Assembly: GCA_000474255.1 (NCBI GenBank)
Contig: BATO01000038.1
Coordinates: forward strand, 1-53,933
Reading direction: 5' to 3'
Source of the DNA: Aquipseudomonas alcaligenes MRY13-0052
GTDB taxonomy: Bacteria > Pseudomonadota > Gammaproteobacteria > Pseudomonadales > Pseudomonadaceae
Length of the DNA stretch: 53,933 nucleotides
Below are positions 50,838 to 53,933 of this stretch, piece by piece. Each line of letters starts with the position of its first letter. The first letter of the stretch is position 1. The notes under the pieces were generated by a model. That model was not told the DNA's origin and ran no database searches. It was given only the letters and a program-made list of their open reading frames with translations. A program made the translations under genes and the position numbers.

Positions 50838-51236
50838 CCCTGGTGGGCTGAAGCCCACCCTACGGGAATGCCCCACCCCACCGGGCAGCACCCCGTGGGA
50901 GCGAATTCATTCGCGAAGCTTTTCGCGGTTGAAACCACTCCCACAATCCCCCCAAAACGCCGCGCAATCCTGTAGGGGCGACTTCAGTCGCCAAGCGGCG
51001 CACAGCGCCGCCGTAGGTTGGCGCCACCCTGTGAGAGCGAATTCATTCGCGATGCTCTTCGCGGTTGAAACCGCTCCCACAATCCCCCCCAACGCCGCGC
51101 AATTCTGTAGGGGCGACTTCAGTCGCCAAGCGGCGCACAGCGCCGCCGTAGGTTGGCGCCAAGCGCAGCGCGGCCCAACGGTGCAAGGCCCGGCCCCGGC
51201 TTTTTGCGGTTGAAACCGCTCCCACCGCTCACTGCC
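50838..51236. repeat. REP array including a 136-bp tandem duplication
   Basis: The 403-base gap after gabD has no gene. Near 50840-50863 is GGTGGGCTGAAGCCCACCCT. Then two nearly identical blocks, 50895-51025 and 51031-51160, each contain GTGGGAGCGAATTCATTCGC, GGTTGAAACC-type arms, TGTAGGGGCGACTTCAGTCG with CCAAGCGGCGCACAGCGCCG, and GTAGGTTGGCGCC. A final partial unit (TTGCGGTTGAAACCGCTCCC) ends near 51225. The block is a composite of three REP families duplicated as one. Confidence 0.85.
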
Positions 51237-51659
51237 TCAAGGCTTGATGCCCTTCAGTTCCTGCAACAGCTCCAGCAGTTCCTGCAGCTTCTCCTCGCCC
51301 AGTTGCGCCTGGATGGATTGGTAGCCCTGCTCCATCTCCTGGCTCATGGACTGGAAGCAGGCCTCGCCCTGTTCGGTCAGGGCCAGGAGGATGCGGCGCT
51401 GGTCTTCGGCGACCTTGCGCCGGCGGACCATGCCGTCGCGCTCCAGGCGGGCGAGTACGCCGCTCATGCTGGGTTTGAGGATGCAGGCCAGGCGCGCCAG
51501 CTTGTGGCTTTCCATCTCGCCTTGCTGGCGGAGGATGCGGATGACCCGCCACTGCTGCTCGGTGAGCCCGTGGAGGTTGAGCTGGGGGCGGAAGAAACGC
51601 ATGGCCGACTCACGGGCCTGCAGCAAGGTGAGGGTCAGGGAAGCACGGGTATTGGGCAT
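51237..51659 (-). CDS. Second HpaR-like MarR regulator
   Basis: 140 residues, the same length as HpaR at 41035 and alike throughout: ASLTLTLLQARESAMRFFRP, GLTEQQWRVIRILRQQGEME, ACILKPSMSGVLARLERDGM and LGEEKLQELLELLQELKGIK. The recognition helix (ILKPSMSGVL versus ILKPSMTGVL) differs at one position, so both may bind the same operator; the N-terminal helix and wing differ more. It lies 54 bases downstream of a polyamine-type binding-protein gene and just outside the hpa operon. It could be a redundant HpaR or one that has moved to new genes. Confidence 0.9.
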   Translation of the reverse strand: MPNTRASLTLTLLQARESAMRFFRPQLNLHGLTEQQWRVIRILRQQGEMESHKLARLACILKPSMSGVLARLERDGMVRRRKVAEDQRRILLALTEQGEACFQSMSQEMEQGYQSIQAQLGEEKLQELLELLQELKGIKP

Positions 51660-51713
51660 GGATTGGGCAGTGTCGGAAATTAGTTCACAGTTTAACGAAT
51701 GGCGCTTTCCGCG

Positions 51714-52775
51714 TCATGGCGAACGGCTCGCCTTGAGTTTCGCCCAGAAGGCGTCCAGGGCCATTTTCTGCTCCTGGTTGAGCCGCTCGAGCACGTACAG
51801 GCGCCGGCGCTCGTCGCTTTTCAGCACCTGCATGGGGCGCTCCTTGGCCAGCTCCGCCAGCTCGGGGGTATCGGCGGCCAGGGGCGAGTAGAACTGGCTG
51901 GCGCGGGCATCGGCCAGGGCGTTGCGCGGCTCCAGCAGGTAGTCGATGAAGCGGTAGGCCAGGTGCGGATGCTCGGCATTGGCGGGGATCGCCAGGCTGT
52001 CGATGAAGACCATCGCGCCCTCGTCGGGAATCCGGTAGCTGAGCGCCGGGTTGCGCGCGGAGGCGGTCAGCGCATGGCCGACCCAGGCCATGGCCACGCA
52101 CAGGCGGCCGTCGGCCAGGGCATCGATGTAGGTGTCGTTGTCCAGGTGCCGCGCCATGCGGGCGATGCCCAGCAGGGGCTGCAGATTGCGCTCGACCTGC
52201 CGCGCGCCATAGCTCGACAGGCTGCGGCCCCGGTAGTTGAACCAGAGCGAGGCGGTCTCTTCCGGCGCGTCCAACAGGCCGATGCCGCAACCGGCCAGTC
52301 GCGCGGCCTGGCGCTCGTCGAACAGCAGCCCCCAGCTGTTGGGCAAGGGCCCGCCATAGCTGGCTTCGGCCAGCTTCGGGTTGACCACCAGTCCCACCGA
52401 GCCCCAGAGGTAGGGCACCGCATAGCGGTTGGCCGAATCGATGCCGGCGAGCATCGCCAGCAGGCCCACGTCGACGCTGGCGTAATGGCTGAGGCGCCCC
52501 GTATCCAGGGGCGCCAGCTGGCCGTTGTGGATCAGCCGCGAGAGCTGGAAGTGCGACGGCACGACGATGTCGAAGGCCTGCTCGCGGCCCAGGGCGGCAT
52601 CCAGTTCCTCGGCGGCGGTCATGGTCTGGTATTCGACCCGGATGCCGGTCTGTTTCTGGAAGTCCGCCAGCACCTGCGGCTCGATGTAGTTCTTCCAGTT
52701 GAGGACCCGCAACACCTCCTCGGCCCGGGCTTCCAGGGCCAGCAACAGCATCGCCAGGCAGGCCAGCAGTCTCAT
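51714..52775 (-). CDS. Polyamine-type extracellular solute-binding protein (PotF/SpuD-like)
   Basis: 353 residues from the ATG at 52775, with AAGGAG upstream. A signal peptide (MRLLACLAMLLLALEARA) precedes EEVLRVLNWKNYIEPQVLAD, the typical opening of PotD/PotF/SpuD binding proteins, with RVEYQTMTAAEELDAAL and FDIVVPSHFQLSRLI. VAMAWVGHALTA and VFIDSLAIPANAEHPHLAY also match. Such proteins deliver spermidine or putrescine to an ABC importer, but no permease or ATPase gene is in the window. It precedes the second HpaR-like gene on the same strand. Sensory roles are known for orphan members. Confidence 0.87.
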   Translation of the reverse strand: MRLLACLAMLLLALEARAEEVLRVLNWKNYIEPQVLADFQKQTGIRVEYQTMTAAEELDAALGREQAFDIVVPSHFQLSRLIHNGQLAPLDTGRLSHYASVDVGLLAMLAGIDSANRYAVPYLWGSVGLVVNPKLAEASYGGPLPNSWGLLFDERQAARLAGCGIGLLDAPEETASLWFNYRGRSLSSYGARQVERNLQPLLGIARMARHLDNDTYIDALADGRLCVAMAWVGHALTASARNPALSYRIPDEGAMVFIDSLAIPANAEHPHLAYRFIDYLLEPRNALADARASQFYSPLAADTPELAELAKERPMQVLKSDERRRLYVLERLNQEQKMALDAFWAKLKASRSP

Positions 52776-53008
52776 CGCGCAACTCCTTGCAGGGAATGGG
52801 GCCGGCACCTGCCGGGTGCGCCATTAGGAGCGAGGCGACGCCCACCCGTCATGTTCGAGGCTGCCAGCTTCTTGCTTGCCCGTGCCGGATTCGCCCAAGC
52901 GTGACCCCGTTCCCATTCACCGCCCGGAAAAACCCGCGCCCGGGTCATTGCGGCCGGTCATTAACCTGTTCATGATCGAGCGATAAAAATACCTACAGGT
53001 CGCCCCCC

Positions 53009-53452
53009 ATGAACGCACTGCTGCGCACGCAGACCCACCTCGGCCTCGCCCTCGCCATGCAGGCGCTGCAGGCCGCCCTGGATGCCGCCGCCGAGCAGGG
53101 CGCCCGGGTCAGCATCCAGGTGGTGGACGCCGCCGGCCTGCCGATCCACAGCGCGCACATGGACGGCGCCCCCGGCCCCAGTCGCGCCATCGCCCTGAAC
53201 AAGGCCGTCACCGCCGCCGGCTTCGGCATCGCCACCAGCGCCTGGCAGGAGCGCCTCGAGGGCTGCTCCGCCGCCGTGCGCCAGGGCCTGCCCCTGCAAC
53301 CGGGGATGGCCCTGTTCGGCGGCGGCGAGCCCTTCCACCACCAGGGCCGGGTGATCGGCGCCATCGGCATTTCCGGTGCCTCGGAACGGCTCGACGGGCT
53401 CTGCGCCCGCGCGGCCGTGGAGCGCGTCGCAGAGCTGCTGGCGCCAGGTTGA
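53009..53452 (+). CDS. HbpS/GlcG-family (heme-degrading-like) protein
   Basis: 147 residues with the GlcG/HbpS fold: a helix-rich start (LGLALAMQALQAALDAAAEQ), SIQVVDAAGLPIHSAHMDGA, AIALNKAVTAAGFGIAT, LPLQPGMALFGGGEPFHHQG and VIGAIGISGASERLDGLCAR. The family includes heme-binding HbpS and proteins of unknown function next to oxidase genes. It lies 120 bases before a polyamine-type FAD oxidase gene, to which it may be linked. The ribosome site is weak (CAGG). Confidence 0.85.
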   Translation: MNALLRTQTHLGLALAMQALQAALDAAAEQGARVSIQVVDAAGLPIHSAHMDGAPGPSRAIALNKAVTAAGFGIATSAWQERLEGCSAAVRQGLPLQPGMALFGGGEPFHHQGRVIGAIGISGASERLDGLCARAAVERVAELLAPG

Positions 53453-53505
53453 CCCGGCGCCTGTCACCCCGGGTCAAGGTGACGGGCAGTGAGGGACAAG
53501 ACCGC

Positions 53506-53524
53506 AAGGGGCCGCACGCCCCTT
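53506..53524 (+). terminator. Hairpin between the HbpS-like and FAD oxidase genes
   Basis: AAGGGGC-CGCAC-GCCCCTT, a perfect 7-bp stem with a TTAAT tail. It may end the HbpS-like message or attenuate the oxidase. Confidence 0.5.
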
Positions 53525-53572
53525 AATAGTCGCCAGCAGAACGCATTCCACCCACCGTTTCAGGCTGCAGTC

Positions 53573-53933
53573 ATGATCAATATCGAGACACCCACCTACT
53601 ACACGGCCACCAAGAAGTACGACCTCGCCTTCCCCTCCCTGGAGGCGGACCTGGACGCAGACGTCGTCGTGATCGGCGGAGGGTTCTCCGGGATCAACAC
53701 CGCGCTGGAACTGGCGGAACAGGGCATCACCAACATCGTCGTGCTGGAGGCCCGCTACCTGGGCTTCGGCGGCACCGGCCGCAACGGCGGGCAGATCATG
53801 GCCGGCATCGGCCACGACCTGGAGAAGATCCGCAACGACGTGGGCGAGGACGGCCTGCGGCAGATCTTCGAGATCAGCGACCTGGGCGCCGACATCATCA
53901 AGGGCCGCATCGCCAAGTACGGCATCGACGCCG
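53573..53933 (+). CDS. FAD-dependent amine oxidase, PuuB/PauB-like (N-terminal fragment)
   Basis: The first 120 codons; the gene runs off the right edge. TPTYYTATKKYDLAFPSLEA is the usual opening of gamma-glutamylputrescine oxidases, followed by the FAD fold ADVVVIGGGFSGINTALELA and then EARYLGFGGTGRNGGQIMAG, in which GRNGGQ is the DAO-family signature. PuuB/PauB enzymes oxidise gamma-glutamyl polyamines to aldehydes with release of ammonia and peroxide. With the PotF-like protein nearby this suggests a polyamine catabolic locus continuing to the right. Exact substrate unknown. Confidence 0.88.
   Translation, partial: MINIETPTYYTATKKYDLAFPSLEADLDADVVVIGGGFSGINTALELAEQGITNIVVLEARYLGFGGTGRNGGQIMAGIGHDLEKIRNDVGEDGLRQIFEISDLGADIIKGRIAKYGIDA

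Noticed and set aside
52960-52985. CATTAACCTGTTCATG as a further HPA-type operator
   Set aside because: Only part of the arms match and the spacing differs; not close enough to the three good sites to include.

Overview
The window is a stretch of GC-rich bacterial chromosome, almost certainly from a Pseudomonas of the broad P. aeruginosa lineage. The signs are very high third-position GC, several families of short palindromic extragenic (REP-type) repeats, MltA, DNA polymerase II, an OprD-family porin and a Pseudomonas-style homoprotocatechuate (hpa) cluster. No rRNA, tRNA, CRISPR, prophage or complete insertion sequence was seen. The genus call is inference from gene content.

Region 1 (1-4.2 kb) is a fatty-acid-type operon on the minus strand: acyl-CoA synthetase, SDR dehydrogenase (broken by two one-base homopolymer shifts) and thiolase, with an AraC regulator upstream and a VOC protein beyond it. 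Region 2 (4.3-24 kb) is mixed housekeeping and accessory content: a Kef-type antiporter, a serine/threonine dehydratase-like enzyme, a GAF-PAS-GGDEF-EAL protein, an MFS/LysR pair, a divergent desaturase/AraC pair, a SufR-like cysteine-containing regulator, a PraB-like secreted protein, a LysE exporter, a divergent NDH-like flavoprotein/Rrf2 pair, polB, a methyltransferase and mltA.

Region 3 (24.0-30.3 kb) has a 486-bp non-autonomous mobile element with 23-bp terminal inverted repeats and an 8-bp target duplication, inserted in a REP sequence. It is followed by an NCS2 nucleobase permease, three small Pseudomonas-type proteins, a minimal SRAP/HMCES-like protein, a cystathionine beta-lyase and an orphan rho-independent terminator.

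Region 4 (30.3-51.7 kb) is a complete 4-hydroxyphenylacetate (HPA) island. A two-component HPA 3-hydroxylase of the Acinetobacter C1/C2 type (30.4-32.5 kb) makes homoprotocatechuate. A TRAP transporter and an OprD-type porin (35.3-39.8 kb) probably bring substrate in. HpaA and HpaR are the regulators, and hpaG1-G2-E-D-F-X-H-I plus a succinate-semialdehyde dehydrogenase carry the ring to pyruvate and succinate. A second HpaR paralogue lies just beyond the cluster. Three widely spaced promoter regions share a 15-bp AT-rich palindrome (CGTTAAYAYATTAAT) that is a good candidate for the operator tying the island together.

Region 5 (51.7 kb to the end) looks like the edge of a polyamine locus: a PotF-like binding protein, an HbpS/GlcG-like protein and the start of a PuuB/PauB-like FAD oxidase.
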